From Syntrophaceae bacterium UBA6109 (GTDB taxonomy: Bacteria > Desulfobacterota > Syntrophia > Syntrophales > UBA6109), in NCBI GenBank assembly GCA_002428445.1, contig DIWJ01000030.1, positions 17,807 through 64,798 of the forward strand: DNA of 46,992 nucleotides, in the 5' to 3' direction. Of this stretch, positions 1-8,449 are shown one piece after another. Position numbers and translations under genes: made by a program. A model generated the notes under the pieces. The model did no database searches. It was not told where the DNA came from and saw only the letters and a program-made list of their open reading frames with translations. How positions within the stretch are numbered: the stretch's first letter is position 1; each line of letters begins with the position of its first letter.

Positions 1-1360
1 TCCACAGGCTTTTCCAATCGAAGGATAGGAGGTTCGCTCGCTGGATGGATTCAGGCAGCGTCGTCGCACCGGCATAAAAGGGCATCAGGACGGAGGTGGC
101 GGGCCGGTCGGGTCCGAACCAGGTCAGGCCGCCGATGGGGTCCGGAAGCCATTCCCGCGATTGATTCACAAAGGCGTAAACGCACCGGTAGATATTAAGC
201 GGCCGTTCGAATTCCCCCTTGAGCGGTGTCAAGCGCCCTTCTTTGTCCGCCACGCCCTCGGCCTGTCCTTCGAAGCGGTTGGGGTTGCCGAAGGGGCCGG
301 CCGCCAGACCCTTTGTCAGGTCGAATTCGGTGCCCTCGTAATTGTCCCTGTGTATGGCGAAAATATTGTAAACGGTCAGTTTTTGATCGGGCTTGATGGC
401 GAAGGGATATTTTTTCGTGAACGCCCCCTCCACCCAGGCCGGCAGGTTTAGCGAAGGCGCGACGAGGGACTGGGCCCGCCAGACCCGTCTCATGGAGTAG
501 TAGGGGTGATGAAATTCGCCGTCGCCATAGACACGGGTCCAATCCAAGGGACCGTCATCGGACTTCCACCAGCCCTTTTTTTTCGCCACATCAAAGATGT
601 TGGAGGAGTACATCATGTCCTTGGCGTCCTTGCGGACTTCCCGGACACGAAACTGGTTGGCTGCCACGAAAAAACTGTCATCAGGAACACGTTGGGCGAC
701 CCAGACACCATCCTTCCCATTCATGTCGTAGCCGCACATCTCCATGACCCAGGCTTCTTTCGGATCGGCGACGGCCAGGGTTTCGCCCGTCCCGTAGTAA
801 CCGAATTGCTCGATGAGCTGTCCCATGAGCTTGACGGCCTCACGGGATGTCTTGCACCGTTCCAGGGCTACACGGGAAAGTTCCGCCGAATAGAAGATGC
901 GTTTCTGCGCTTCCGGCTCCGGGTGGACCTTGGCCTTGTCGGTGCATTCCACGATGGAGAGCTGGTGCTCGTTCATAATGCCGTAATTAGTGTCAAAGTA
1001 GGCATAGGTGTGGGATACCTGGGGTATGAATCCCAGAGGAACGCTGGGCGGCTCGCCGGGCGTGTCGTAGCCCGGCCCCCGGTCCTTGGTCACGATCCGG
1101 TGCGTTTCGCTTGCCCCCCACTGGGGTTTGAAATCCAGGGCGCAGTGGGAGTAGAAAACAGGCCGCAATGCACCGGCTTTGTGGTCCATGGCCGGAACAT
1201 AGATCATGCGTCCATCACCCAAGCCGTCGTCCGAATGTGACGCTATGACCGATCCATCCGCCGATGCCGCCCGACCAACGACGGTGATGGTGCACGCATC
1301 CGCCAGGCTATAGACGAACCAACCAGCAAGGATCAACATCGTTGCAAGGATTTTATTCAT
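1..1360 (-). CDS. Secreted C69-family dipeptidase, 3' end cut by window edge
   Basis: The minus strand is open from an ATG at 1360 to the window edge, giving about 453 codons with no stop. The start has a good ribosome site (AAGGAA four bases before ATG). The N-terminus is a signal peptide (MNKILATMLILAGWF) running to ADAC. The Cys at about residue 23 followed by TITVVG fits the N-terminal nucleophile that peptidase family C69 exposes after processing. Further family-like stretches are HSDDGLGDGR, NYGIMNEHQLS and YGTGETLAVADPKEAW. Known members are Ntn-type dipeptidases; secretion implies trimming of peptides in the periplasm or outside the cell. The C-terminus is missing because the window ends. 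The start lies directly against an IS3 remnant, so its promoter may come from the element. Confidence 0.85.
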   Translation of the reverse strand, partial: MNKILATMLILAGWFVYSLADACTITVVGRAASADGSVIASHSDDGLGDGRMIYVPAMDHKAGALRPVFYSHCALDFKPQWGASETHRIVTKDRGPGYDTPGEPPSVPLGFIPQVSHTYAYFDTNYGIMNEHQLSIVECTDKAKVHPEPEAQKRIFYSAELSRVALERCKTSREAVKLMGQLIEQFGYYGTGETLAVADPKEAWVMEMCGYDMNGKDGVWVAQRVPDDSFFVAANQFRVREVRKDAKDMMYSSNIFDVAKKKGWWKSDDGPLDWTRVYGDGEFHHPYYSMRRVWRAQSLVAPSLNLPAWVEGAFTKKYPFAIKPDQKLTVYNIFAIHRDNYEGTEFDLTKGLAAGPFGNPNRFEGQAEGVADKEGRLTPLKGEFERPLNIYRCVYAFVNQSREWLPDPIGGLTWFGPDRPATSVLMPFYAGATTLPESIQRANLLSFDWKSLW

Positions 1361-1394
1361 CGCGTTCCTTTCTGTAAAAAATTTTTTTAATCTT

Positions 1395-1800
1395 ACATAT
1401 AGTGGGGTCTTCCTGTCAAAGTTTTGGTGCCATCTTTTTTCGTTGTAAAACCTAAAGTAGATGGCAAGTCCCTTCTTCACCTCCGCCATTGAACCATAGC
1501 CCTTCAGGTAAATGTCCTCTTATTTGACGCTTTTCCAGAGCCGTTCGATAAAAACGTTGTCCATCCAACAGCCCTTGCCGACCATGCTGCTTGCAATGCC
1601 TTTGGAACGGAGCGTATCGGTAAACGCCTCCGCGGTGAACCGGCTGCCCTGGTCCATATTGAAGATCTCGGGGCAGCCATACTTGGCAATCGCCTCTTCC
1701 AGAGCATCCACGCAAAATGAGCTGTCCGGCGTGTTGGACAACCGCCAGGCCAGAACCATCCGGCTCGCCCAGTCCATGATCGCCACAAGATAACAGAATC
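1395..1800 (-). mobile_element. IS3-family transposase (OrfB) remnant, 5'-truncated, with a nonsense codon
   Basis: On the minus strand the segment reads GFCYLVAIMDWASRMVLAWR, then NMDQGSRFTAEAF and DNVFIERLWKSVK, all typical of the IS3 OrfB integrase core. It then meets a TAA (complement of 1517-1519) where relatives usually have Tyr (LKYE). The same frame continues past that stop as EDIYLKGYGSMAEVKKG and FYNEKRWHQ to about 1395, so one base change broke a longer gene. The region with the first catalytic Asp is missing: homology starts abruptly next to a CRISPR-like repeat. No OrfA and no clear terminal inverted repeats are visible. This is a dead fragment, not a mobile IS. Confidence 0.85.
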
Positions 1801-1802
1801 CC

Positions 1803-1892
1803 TTTCAATCCACGCCCCCGCGCGGGGGGAACGTCTCAACATTCCGGGGATGGCGTTGCTCGCGCCCGGTTCATCCCCACGCGCGTGCAGAC
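1803..1892 (-). CRISPR. Degenerate CRISPR relic: type I-C-like repeat, 31-37 bp spacer-like gap, type I-E-like half repeat
   Basis: Read on the minus strand, 1803-1829 matches the common type I-C repeat core over 27 bases, with a C/G-rich palindrome ending in GCGTGGATTGAAA. Positions 1867-1886 match the 3' part of common type I-E repeats, ending ACGCGCGTGGGGATGAACCG. About 31-37 bp lie between them, a spacer-like length. Both fragments have their tails on the same strand. There is no second full copy of either repeat and no cas gene in the window, so this is a relic rather than a working array. The repeat families are recalled from memory and were not compared with a database. Chance similarity is unlikely for the I-C part and less unlikely for the I-E part. 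Confidence 0.55.
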
Positions 1893-2240
1893 GTGCCGGT
1901 TCGGGAGGCTCATCTTCAGCCGGGCGTATTCGTGGCGGAGAAAACGGATATCGAAGGCGGCGTTATGGGCAACCAGAACGCTGTCCGCAATGAAAGTGTG
2001 GAAGAGCGGAAGGACCTCCTCCGGTTTGGGTTGGCCTGTCAGCATTTCGTCCGTGATGCCGTGAATCGCCTGCACGACGGCCGGGACCGGGACTCCGGCG
2101 TCGATCAGGGTCGTAAATTCCCCGACGACGGCGCCGTTTTCGATAGCGACCGCGCCGATCTCGATCACCCGATGGCCTTGTCGCGGCGAAAGCCCGGTGG
2201 TTTCGAGATCGACGACCACATGGCGGCGAATCGTGCTCAT
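1836..2240 (-). CDS. Truncated DEDDh 3'-5' exonuclease (DnaQ-like), probably a broken gene
   Basis: The 134-residue product starts at an ATG with AAGGAAAACAG just before it. It carries ExoI (VVVDLETTG, with the two acidic metal ligands) and ExoII (LVAHNAAFDIRFL). The usual ExoIII part, with the catalytic His and last Asp, is absent. Homology stops after about residue 118 (RHVCT). The final 16 codons are encoded by the CRISPR-like fragment and spacer-like bases, ending in TGA at 1836-1838. Family members normally have 180 or more residues, so this copy was probably cut by recombination and is unlikely to be an active nuclease. Some type I-E CRISPR systems carry DnaQ-like domains, but nothing here proves that origin. 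Confidence 0.75.
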   Translation of the reverse strand: MSTIRRHVVVDLETTGLSPRQGHRVIEIGAVAIENGAVVGEFTTLIDAGVPVPAVVQAIHGITDEMLTGQPKPEEVLPLFHTFIADSVLVAHNAAFDIRFLRHEYARLKMSLPNRHVCTRVGMNRARATPSPEC

Positions 2241-2616
2241 CTGTTTTCCTTGTCTGAAAAAGCTGCGCGTTGGGTATCGGCATCCCCTGCAGCAGTTGCT
2301 GAGTCATGCCGGACGCTGCCGATAAATTTTGTGGAGAATCGGTCGCTCGGAACCGTGGAAATGAGGAACCCCGCGTCCCGGGGTTGCAGGCGAATAGATT
2401 GGAATTACAGCGGAAATCGGAGCGGCACCTTTTCCCCCCAATCGGTTTGATGATGCGGGCTGAAAAACGCGATCCGGAACGATATGCCGGACAACCCTAA
2501 CGTCCGCCGGGGAGTTTGTCAACGATTGAATATTTGTGTTGCCCCTTTCTAAAGCCTCCTTTTCTGTGGTATGAATGCACCCATCGGCAAGACCACCCTG
2601 AAAAGGAGATCGCAAT
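2241..2616. other. Intergenic stretch without a supported gene
   Basis: These 376 bases separate the truncated exonuclease from the flavin reductase. Short open frames exist on both strands, but none shows a ribosome site together with recognisable protein features. The right end must hold the promoter of the flavin reductase operon; no convincing -35/-10 pair could be chosen by eye. Confidence 0.5.
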
Positions 2617-3198
2617 ATGGAAAAGATGAAGATCGGCGCACAGACCTTTCTCTACCCCATGCCGACCGTCCTGGTCGGGGCCCATGTGGCGGGAAGGCCG
2701 AATTTCCTGGCCATCGCTTACTGCGGCATTGTCCAGCACCAGCCTCCTATGATCGAGGTGACCCTCGGCAAGCTGCACCACACCAACGCCGGAATCAAGG
2801 AAAACGGCGTCTTTAGCGTGAACACCCCCTCGGAGGAGATGGTCTCCGTAACCGATTACTGCGGTCTGGTTTCCGGGAAAAAGACAGACAAATCGGGAAT
2901 ATTCAATATCTTCTATGGAGGGCTCGAAGCGGCGCCGTTGATCCGGGAGTGCCCCCTGAACCTGGAATGCCGTCTCGTGAAGACCATCGACCTGGGCGGC
3001 ACGAACGAGATCTTCCTGGGTGAGATCGTCGAGGCCTGGACGGAGGAGCGGTTTCTCACGGACGGGCTCCCCGACATCGGGAAGATGAAACCCTTCGTCT
3101 TTACCATGCATGACAACAACTACTGGCGGATCGGGGAACATCTCGGCAAGGCCTGGAGCATCGGCAAGAACTGGCAGACAAAGGAAAAAACGAAATGA
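2617..3198 (+). CDS. Flavin reductase family protein (FMN-binding split barrel, flavoredoxin-like)
   Basis: The 193-residue protein has the split-barrel flavin reductase pattern. It has an early strand with PTVLVGAHVAGRPNFLAIAY, then PPMIEVTLGKLHHTNAGIKE, then a conserved FSVNTPSEEMVSVTDYCG segment that typically packs around FMN. Members transfer electrons to or from flavin in the cytoplasm, and flavoredoxin-like forms are common in anaerobes. The start is supported by AAGGAG ten bases before the ATG. Its stop overlaps the start of tex by four bases (ATGA), so the two genes are probably one transcript with coupled translation. The substrate or electron partner cannot be told from sequence. 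Confidence 0.88.
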   Translation: MEKMKIGAQTFLYPMPTVLVGAHVAGRPNFLAIAYCGIVQHQPPMIEVTLGKLHHTNAGIKENGVFSVNTPSEEMVSVTDYCGLVSGKKTDKSGIFNIFYGGLEAAPLIRECPLNLECRLVKTIDLGGTNEIFLGEIVEAWTEERFLTDGLPDIGKMKPFVFTMHDNNYWRIGEHLGKAWSIGKNWQTKEKTK

Positions 3199-5636
3199 TA
3201 TCCGACACGAAGCGGGATGTTCCCGGTGGGTCCGGGAACGCCTCCCCCGAAAAAACGGCAGAGGTGAATTCTCAGGCAACCCATATCCGGAAAATCGCCG
3301 GAGAGATGGGTGTTGACGAACGCCGGGTCGCGGCGACCGCGCAACTCCTCGGCGAGGGGGCGACGGTGCCTTTCATCGCCCGCTACCGGAAGGAGGTGAC
3401 GGGAACCCTCGACGAGGTCCAGATCACCGATATCCGCGACCGCCTCGCCCAACTCGCCGAGCTGGACAAACGGCGCGAGGCGATCCTCAAATCCCTCACG
3501 GAACGGGAGCTTCTCACCGACGAACTCGCCGCGAAGATCGCCGCCGCCGAAACGCTCTCCGTTCTCGAAGACATCTATCTCCCCTTCCGCCCCAAGCGGC
3601 GGACGCGGGCGACCGTCGCCCGGGAGAAGGGGCTGGAGCCGCTCGCGCAGGGAATTTTCGCCCAGGAGGCGGCGTTCGACCCGCTTGCGGAGGCCGCCGC
3701 CTTCGTCGATCCGGAAAAGGGGATCGCCACGGCGGAGGAGGCGCTCGCCGGGGCGAGGGACATCATCGCCGAATGGGTGAACGAAAACGAGCAGGCCCGC
3801 GCCCGGATGCGGGAATACTTCACGGCCAAGGCCCTCTTCCAGTCCCGGGTCATCCCCGGGAAGGAGACGGAGGGAAGCCGGTACCGGGACTATTTCGAAT
3901 GGGATGAACCGGCCGCCAAGGCCCCCTCCCACCGCGTCCTCGCGATGCGGCGCGGCGAGAAGGAGGAGTTCCTGACTCTCCGCGTCGTCCCGCCGGAGGC
4001 GGAGGCGATTGCCATCCTCGACGGGATGTTCGTCCGGGGAAATGGTTTGGCCGCCGGACAGGTCCGGTCGGCGGTCGAGGACTCCTATCGGCGGCTCCTC
4101 GCCAACGCCATGGAAACCGAGATCCGCCTGGCCGCGAAAAAGCGGGCCGACGCGGAGGCGATCCGCGTCTTCGCCGAAAACCTCCGCCAGCTCCTGCTCG
4201 CCCCACCACTCGGTCAGAAGCGGCTCCTCGCCGTCGATCCCGGCTTCCGGACCGGGTGCAAGATGGTCTGCCTCGACGCCCAGGGAAAGCTCCTCCACTT
4301 CGACGCGATCTTCCCCCACCTTTCGGAAAAGGCGCGGTCGGAGGCAGCCGAAACGGTCCGGAAGCTCTGCGGCCGCTTCCGGATCGAGGCGATCGCCGTC
4401 GGGAACGGGACGGCGGGCCGCGAGACGGAGACCTTTCTCCGGGAAACGGGGCTGCCGGAGGCGGTTCAGATCATCATGGTCAACGAGAGCGGCGCCTCGG
4501 TCTATTCCGCCTCGAAGATCGCCCGGGAGGAGTTTCCCAACGATGACGTCACCGTCCGCGGGGCGGTTTCCATCGGCCGGCGGCTGGCGGACCCGCTGGC
4601 CGAGCTGGTCAAGATCGACCCGAAGGCGATCGGCGTGGGGCAGTACCAGCACGACGTCGATCAGACGGAACTCAAGCAGAGCCTCGACGATACCGTGATG
4701 AGCTGCGTGAACGCGGTCGGCGTCGAGCTGAACACGGCGAGCGCGGCGCTCCTCACCTACGTCTCCGGCCTCGGTCCCGCGCTGGCGGCGAAGATCGTCG
4801 CCTGGCGGGATGAGAGGGGCCCCTTCCCCTCCCGCGAGGCGCTCAAGGAGGTGCCCCGCCTCGGGGCGAAGGCCTTCGTCCAGGCCGCCGGCTTCCTCCG
4901 GATTCGCAATGGGGAGAATCCCCTCGACGCCTCCGCCGTCCATCCCGAAAGCTATGGGATCGTCGATCAAATGGCGGAAGACCTGAACTGCTCGATCGCC
5001 GACCTGATGCGCGACGAGGCGCTCCGGAAGCGGATCGATCCGACCCGGTACGTCACGGACGAGGTCGGCCTCCCGACCCTGAACGACATCCTCGCCGAGC
5101 TGGACCGGCCGGGACGCGACCCCCGGGAGCGGTTCGAGGTCTTCCGGTTCGCCGAGGGGATCGAGAAGATCGAGGACTTGCAGACGGGGATGAAGCTTCC
5201 CGGGATCGTGACGAACCTGACCGCCTTCGGCGCCTTTGTGGATATCGGCGTCCACCAGGACGGCCTGGTCCACCTGAGTCAGATCGCCGATAAGTTCGTG
5301 AAAGACCCGGGCGAGGTGCTGAAGGTCCGCCAGGCCATCGAAGTGACCGTCCTCGCCGTGGACCTGGAGCGGAAGCGGATCTCATTGACGTTGAAAAAGC
5401 AGCCGGCGGCGGGCGGAAAACCGGCCCATCCGACCGAGAAAAAAGAGAACCTGGAGAACCGGCCCGCCGGGGAAGGACCCCGGCCGAAAATCACGCCGGG
5501 GAAACCGCCGCAGGAACGGCAGGAACATGGGAGGCAACGGGAGAAGTCCGGCCGAGGTCGGCCGCAACCGGGGAAACCTCACAGCGAGAAGGTCCCGTTC
5601 AATAACCCGTTCGCCGCGGTCTTTGGGAAGAAGTAG
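3195..5636 (+). CDS. tex: Tex family RNA-binding transcription accessory protein
   Basis: The 813-residue protein follows the Tex layout. The N-terminal helical region contains VPFIARYRKEVTGTLDE at about residues 57-73. An RNase H-like YqgF fold begins near LLAVDPGFRTGCKMV (about 343-357). A helix-hairpin-helix region lies around SGLGPALAAKIVAWR (about 528-542), and an S1 RNA-binding domain near GMKLPGIVTNLTAFGAFVDI (about 664-735). Tex proteins bind nucleic acids and affect transcription and RNA handling in the cytoplasm. The C-terminal 75 residues are a charged, low-complexity tail rich in Pro, Gly, Lys and Arg. About 35 extra residues precede the usual start, so an internal start cannot be excluded. 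The gene is coupled to the flavin reductase by an ATGA overlap. Confidence 0.93.
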   Translation: MISDTKRDVPGGSGNASPEKTAEVNSQATHIRKIAGEMGVDERRVAATAQLLGEGATVPFIARYRKEVTGTLDEVQITDIRDRLAQLAELDKRREAILKSLTERELLTDELAAKIAAAETLSVLEDIYLPFRPKRRTRATVAREKGLEPLAQGIFAQEAAFDPLAEAAAFVDPEKGIATAEEALAGARDIIAEWVNENEQARARMREYFTAKALFQSRVIPGKETEGSRYRDYFEWDEPAAKAPSHRVLAMRRGEKEEFLTLRVVPPEAEAIAILDGMFVRGNGLAAGQVRSAVEDSYRRLLANAMETEIRLAAKKRADAEAIRVFAENLRQLLLAPPLGQKRLLAVDPGFRTGCKMVCLDAQGKLLHFDAIFPHLSEKARSEAAETVRKLCGRFRIEAIAVGNGTAGRETETFLRETGLPEAVQIIMVNESGASVYSASKIAREEFPNDDVTVRGAVSIGRRLADPLAELVKIDPKAIGVGQYQHDVDQTELKQSLDDTVMSCVNAVGVELNTASAALLTYVSGLGPALAAKIVAWRDERGPFPSREALKEVPRLGAKAFVQAAGFLRIRNGENPLDASAVHPESYGIVDQMAEDLNCSIADLMRDEALRKRIDPTRYVTDEVGLPTLNDILAELDRPGRDPRERFEVFRFAEGIEKIEDLQTGMKLPGIVTNLTAFGAFVDIGVHQDGLVHLSQIADKFVKDPGEVLKVRQAIEVTVLAVDLERKRISLTLKKQPAAGGKPAHPTEKKENLENRPAGEGPRPKITPGKPPQERQEHGRQREKSGRGRPQPGKPHSEKVPFNNPFAAVFGKK

Positions 5637-5642
5637 AAGGAT

Positions 5643-7817
5643 TTACTCTTTCGGCTTTTTCCCTTCTTTCTCGGGAGGCTTCCGCTCGCTTCGCTTTTCC
5701 AAATCCTCTTCAGAAGGCTTCGCTCCCTTCGGTTTTTCAACTTGTTTTTCGACGGGTTTCTGCTCCCTCGGTTTCTCTACCGCCTCTCTTTGGGGCGGCT
5801 TGACCGTCTCTTTCGCTTTTGTCGGCGCGACGCGCTCCGGTCGTGCCGCGGGCTGAGAGGGCTGAGCCTTTTTAGCGGGGGCTGCGCGCTCCGGTCCTGC
5901 GGGTTGTTTGGGCTTCTCCTGTTGAGCCGCTTTTGCCGGCGCAACACGTTCCGGTCGTGCCGCGGGCTGAGAAGGCTGAGGAGGTTTTACGGGAGCCACA
6001 CGCTCCGGTCCTGCGGGTTGTTTGGGCTTCTCCTCGCGGGTCACTTTTGCCGGCGCAACACGCTCCGGTTGCACTGCGGGCTGCGCAGGCTGAACCGGTT
6101 TTTCGGGAGCCACGCGCTCCGGTCGTGTGGATTGCTTGGGCTTCTCCTCGCGGGTCGCTTTTGCCGGCGCAACACGCTCTGGTCGTGCCACGGGCTGCGC
6201 AGGCTTCTGCTCGGTCTTGGGAGCCACCCCGGAACGGGCTCCCGCTTTTCCCTCTCCGCGATTCTTGATTTCCTTTTGCAGAAGCTTTACTTCCGATTTC
6301 GGCCGGTTCACTTCGCCTGCGGGCACAATATAGTTCGTGACCTTCGGCGCTTCGATCCGGGCCTCGCGGTTGACCTTCCCCTCCGGGACGCTCTTCACCC
6401 GTTCCTGGACCGCGGAACCTCTTTCTTTCTTTCCCTCACGAATGATTGTCTCATTCTGTTGGATCCGCTTGATCACGGTGTTGTGAGGCTTCTCGTTTAC
6501 CTTTGCGTTTGTGTAGTTGTACCGCTGCTTGCTCGTCGTGTAATTGTTGATCACCGTGTTGTTGACAATCGGCGCCGCACGGTAGTTGTTGACGAGCGTG
6601 GCAGGCTTGATGTTGCTCACCCGGACCTTCGTGTAATTGTTCACACGATGGAAATTGTTCTGGTCAACCACGATGGCACGGTTTACGTAGGCATAATTCC
6701 CAATGTTGATGTTGATCTGGTTGATGTTGACATTGTTCACAACCACCGCATGAGGGCCTCCCCAGTTGCGGTGGCTGTAGTACGTCTCGCGCGGCGCCAG
6801 AGGCACCCATCCCACATAGGATCCCGTGTGAATCCAGGAAACCCTTCCGGGATACCAGTAGAAGCCCACGTCGAGGAGGGGGAACCCGACGCGCACGCTT
6901 ACCACAGGCGGGGCCCAGTACCAGTAATTCCGCGCGTAGATCCAGTTTCCGTAATGGTGGGTGACGTAACCGAAGGGCTCCGCCGGGATCCAGGTCTGGT
7001 CCCCATACCAGTCGGTCCAGCGGCCCACAGTGAAAGGCGACCAGCCTACAGCAACTCTTGGCCGCCAGAACCAGCGCTCCGAACCTTCATAGGGGATCCT
7101 CTCCCAGCTTCCATTCTCTTCAAGGGCATACGCCTGGTCTCGGAGACTGGGCGGAAGATATTCGAACGACCGTCCCCTCACCCTGGCTTTCGCCGCCCAA
7201 AAGTTTTCCCGGACCGTGTTCCACCGGTTCCAGCCGGGATCGACGGTTCCCTCACCATACGACACTTGCCGCTCGTCAGCGAGGATCGACGGGAATCCGG
7301 CCGCCACATCATATTTGGCTTGCGTCGCCGAGTGGACGAAACTCACTCTCCCCTGGATCGCGACCGTTTCGACGGAATCGTCGCCCACGTAGAAGTCGAA
7401 GACCGTGCCGGGATAGGCGAGGACATACCCGAAGGGACTCGTGACCCTGATGACCATGTCGGAGCTTTTGTTGTAGAACCGTGCCATGCCCGAAGCCACG
7501 TCCATTTCGGCCAGGTCTGAGTCCAGGGCGATGAACTGGATCTGCGTGCTGTTCCCGATCCTGATCCAGGTCCCGTTGGGGACGATCAGCTCCGCCGTCC
7601 CCCGGCTTCCCGAAAAGAAGGTATCCTCTGTGCCGAAGGGTGCGTCCCTGACCACGGCCACCCAGTCGTTCTCTTCAGGAATATATCGGAGCAGGTCTCC
7701 TTCAATATGAAATATGCGGCCGACCACCATGGCCGGCTCGTCTGCAGCCGAGGACGACGGAACCATCGCCAACGCGGCAATAAACAAACACACCAGCAAT
7801 TCCATCCATCTCTTCAT
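5643..7817 (-). CDS. Secreted FecR/DUF6600-like protein with a Pro/Lys-rich repeat tail
   Basis: The start is set at the ATG at 7817 because it has AAGGTG upstream and opens a signal peptide (MKRWMELLVCLFIAALAMVP, cleaved near SSAADE); a longer reading to 7907 lacks this logic. The 724-residue product has a FecR-like beta region (about residues 30-190), then aromatic-rich modules such as RWFWRPRVAVGWSPFTVGRW and GYVTHHYGNWIYARNYWYW, as in DUF6600 proteins. An Asn/Val-rich stretch follows, then about 220 residues of Pro-Lys repeats. It probably acts in the periplasm or at the envelope, and the basic tail may bind peptidoglycan or polymer. It converges on tex with a 6-bp gap. Function beyond envelope association is unknown. 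Confidence 0.75.
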   Translation of the reverse strand: MKRWMELLVCLFIAALAMVPSSSAADEPAMVVGRIFHIEGDLLRYIPEENDWVAVVRDAPFGTEDTFFSGSRGTAELIVPNGTWIRIGNSTQIQFIALDSDLAEMDVASGMARFYNKSSDMVIRVTSPFGYVLAYPGTVFDFYVGDDSVETVAIQGRVSFVHSATQAKYDVAAGFPSILADERQVSYGEGTVDPGWNRWNTVRENFWAAKARVRGRSFEYLPPSLRDQAYALEENGSWERIPYEGSERWFWRPRVAVGWSPFTVGRWTDWYGDQTWIPAEPFGYVTHHYGNWIYARNYWYWAPPVVSVRVGFPLLDVGFYWYPGRVSWIHTGSYVGWVPLAPRETYYSHRNWGGPHAVVVNNVNINQININIGNYAYVNRAIVVDQNNFHRVNNYTKVRVSNIKPATLVNNYRAAPIVNNTVINNYTTSKQRYNYTNAKVNEKPHNTVIKRIQQNETIIREGKKERGSAVQERVKSVPEGKVNREARIEAPKVTNYIVPAGEVNRPKSEVKLLQKEIKNRGEGKAGARSGVAPKTEQKPAQPVARPERVAPAKATREEKPKQSTRPERVAPEKPVQPAQPAVQPERVAPAKVTREEKPKQPAGPERVAPVKPPQPSQPAARPERVAPAKAAQQEKPKQPAGPERAAPAKKAQPSQPAARPERVAPTKAKETVKPPQREAVEKPREQKPVEKQVEKPKGAKPSEEDLEKRSERKPPEKEGKKPKE
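5815..6190 (-). repeat. In-frame alternating repeat in the tail of the FecR/DUF6600-like gene
   Basis: Seven copies of a PERVAP-type heptad head alternate between two linkers, one of the type TREEKPKQPAG and one of the type KPPQPSQPAAR, each module about 18-20 residues. The DNA repeats are clear on the plus strand (for example ACGCGCTCCGGT recurs). The two-module period suggests duplication of a double unit about 117 bp long. Confidence 0.8.
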
Positions 7818-8011
7818 TGTCTTCACCTTCTGCGCAACCACATCATCCGTCGATGCGGTTTTTCCCGCTCTGCCATATTCATTCAACTTTTCTTCCCTTT
7901 TTTTCACTCACGTCGGGGAGATAACCCCCATGATCTACGGTGAGCGATATCCCATCATTCCCCCGGCCGCCGAGGCGATCATTGACCAGAGCCGGAAGAT
8001 TCGCGGACCCA

Positions 8012-8146
8012 TCAGCGGATCAACCCGAGAATGCCGGTCACAATAAGATAAATGGCAACGATATAACTCAACAGTCTCGGGACAAAGAGAATCAAGATTC
8101 CCGCGATGATAGCAACCACAGGCTGTGGCGTTAAAGCGATTTGCAT
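8012..8146 (-). CDS. DUF3096-like small membrane protein (44 residues)
   Basis: This reading frame is too short for most gene callers. It starts with ATG at 8146 after a GGAGG site and encodes MQIALTPQPVVAIIAGILIL, then FVPRLLSYIVAIYLIVTGIL, ending GLIR with TGA at 8012-8014. Two hydrophobic helices separated by a short PRLL turn, with the N-terminal NIALTP-like start, match the DUF3096 family of tiny inner-membrane proteins. Members have no assigned function and often occur among stress genes. It is the last gene downstream of the sigma-54 promoter at 8910, after the monooxygenase and zinc-ribbon genes, though a 108-bp gap means it may have its own promoter. Confidence 0.8.
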   Translation of the reverse strand: MQIALTPQPVVAIIAGILILFVPRLLSYIVAIYLIVTGILGLIR

Positions 8147-8254
8147 GGCGCCTGGCCTCCTTTCTCAGCTCAGCATGAGCCGATATTTCCTTCATTCATG
8201 GGCTCTGATGAAGGGATGATGCGTTTTCCCAAACCCTGTTTGCATCCCGCCTTT

Positions 8255-8449
8255 TTACCTCGCTGCCCTGCGGACGTTGATCTCCTGGCCCGATCTCATC
8301 AATTGCCTGTTCGCCAGAATGACCGGATCAATAATCTCCCCGCAGATCAAACATTTCCATCCCCAAAACTGTTCATCGGGACCATAAAACTTGTCATAAA
8401 GCAAGGCGCCCCCACAACGAAGACATTTTGTAAAAAGCGATTTATCCAT
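8255..8449 (-). CDS. Small zinc-ribbon protein (64 residues)
   Basis: The start at 8449 is supported by a perfect GGAGG seven bases upstream, overlapping the end of the preceding gene by 8 bp. The product begins MDKSLFTKCLRCGGALLYDK and contains two CxxC pairs (CLRC at about 9-12 and CLIC at about 35-38), the pattern of a rubredoxin-like or zinc-ribbon knuckle. The tail is basic (INVRRAAR). It is likely a cytoplasmic metal-binding protein; the partner is unknown. Overlap with the monooxygenase gene indicates one transcript. Confidence 0.75.
   Translation of the reverse strand: MDKSLFTKCLRCGGALLYDKFYGPDEQFWGWKCLICGEIIDPVILANRQLMRSGQEINVRRAAR

Noticed and set aside
2304..2615. 103-codon minus-strand frame before the flavin reductase
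   Set aside because: No ribosome site, no recognisable domain, and it covers the expected promoter of the flavin reductase.
3120..5273. Long open frame on the minus strand opposite tex (over 700 codons)
   Set aside because: It is the complement of a high-GC coding frame; composition is Arg/Gly/Pro-rich with no motif, and tex itself is unmistakable.
5815..6190. Regular repeats that could suggest a CRISPR array
   Set aside because: The repeats are in frame, degenerate and alternate between two coding modules; there are no unique spacers of constant size.
5742..7520. 592-codon plus-strand frame opposite the FecR/DUF6600-like gene
   Set aside because: Repeats and composition derive from the complement of the Pro/Lys tail; no ribosome site or domain.
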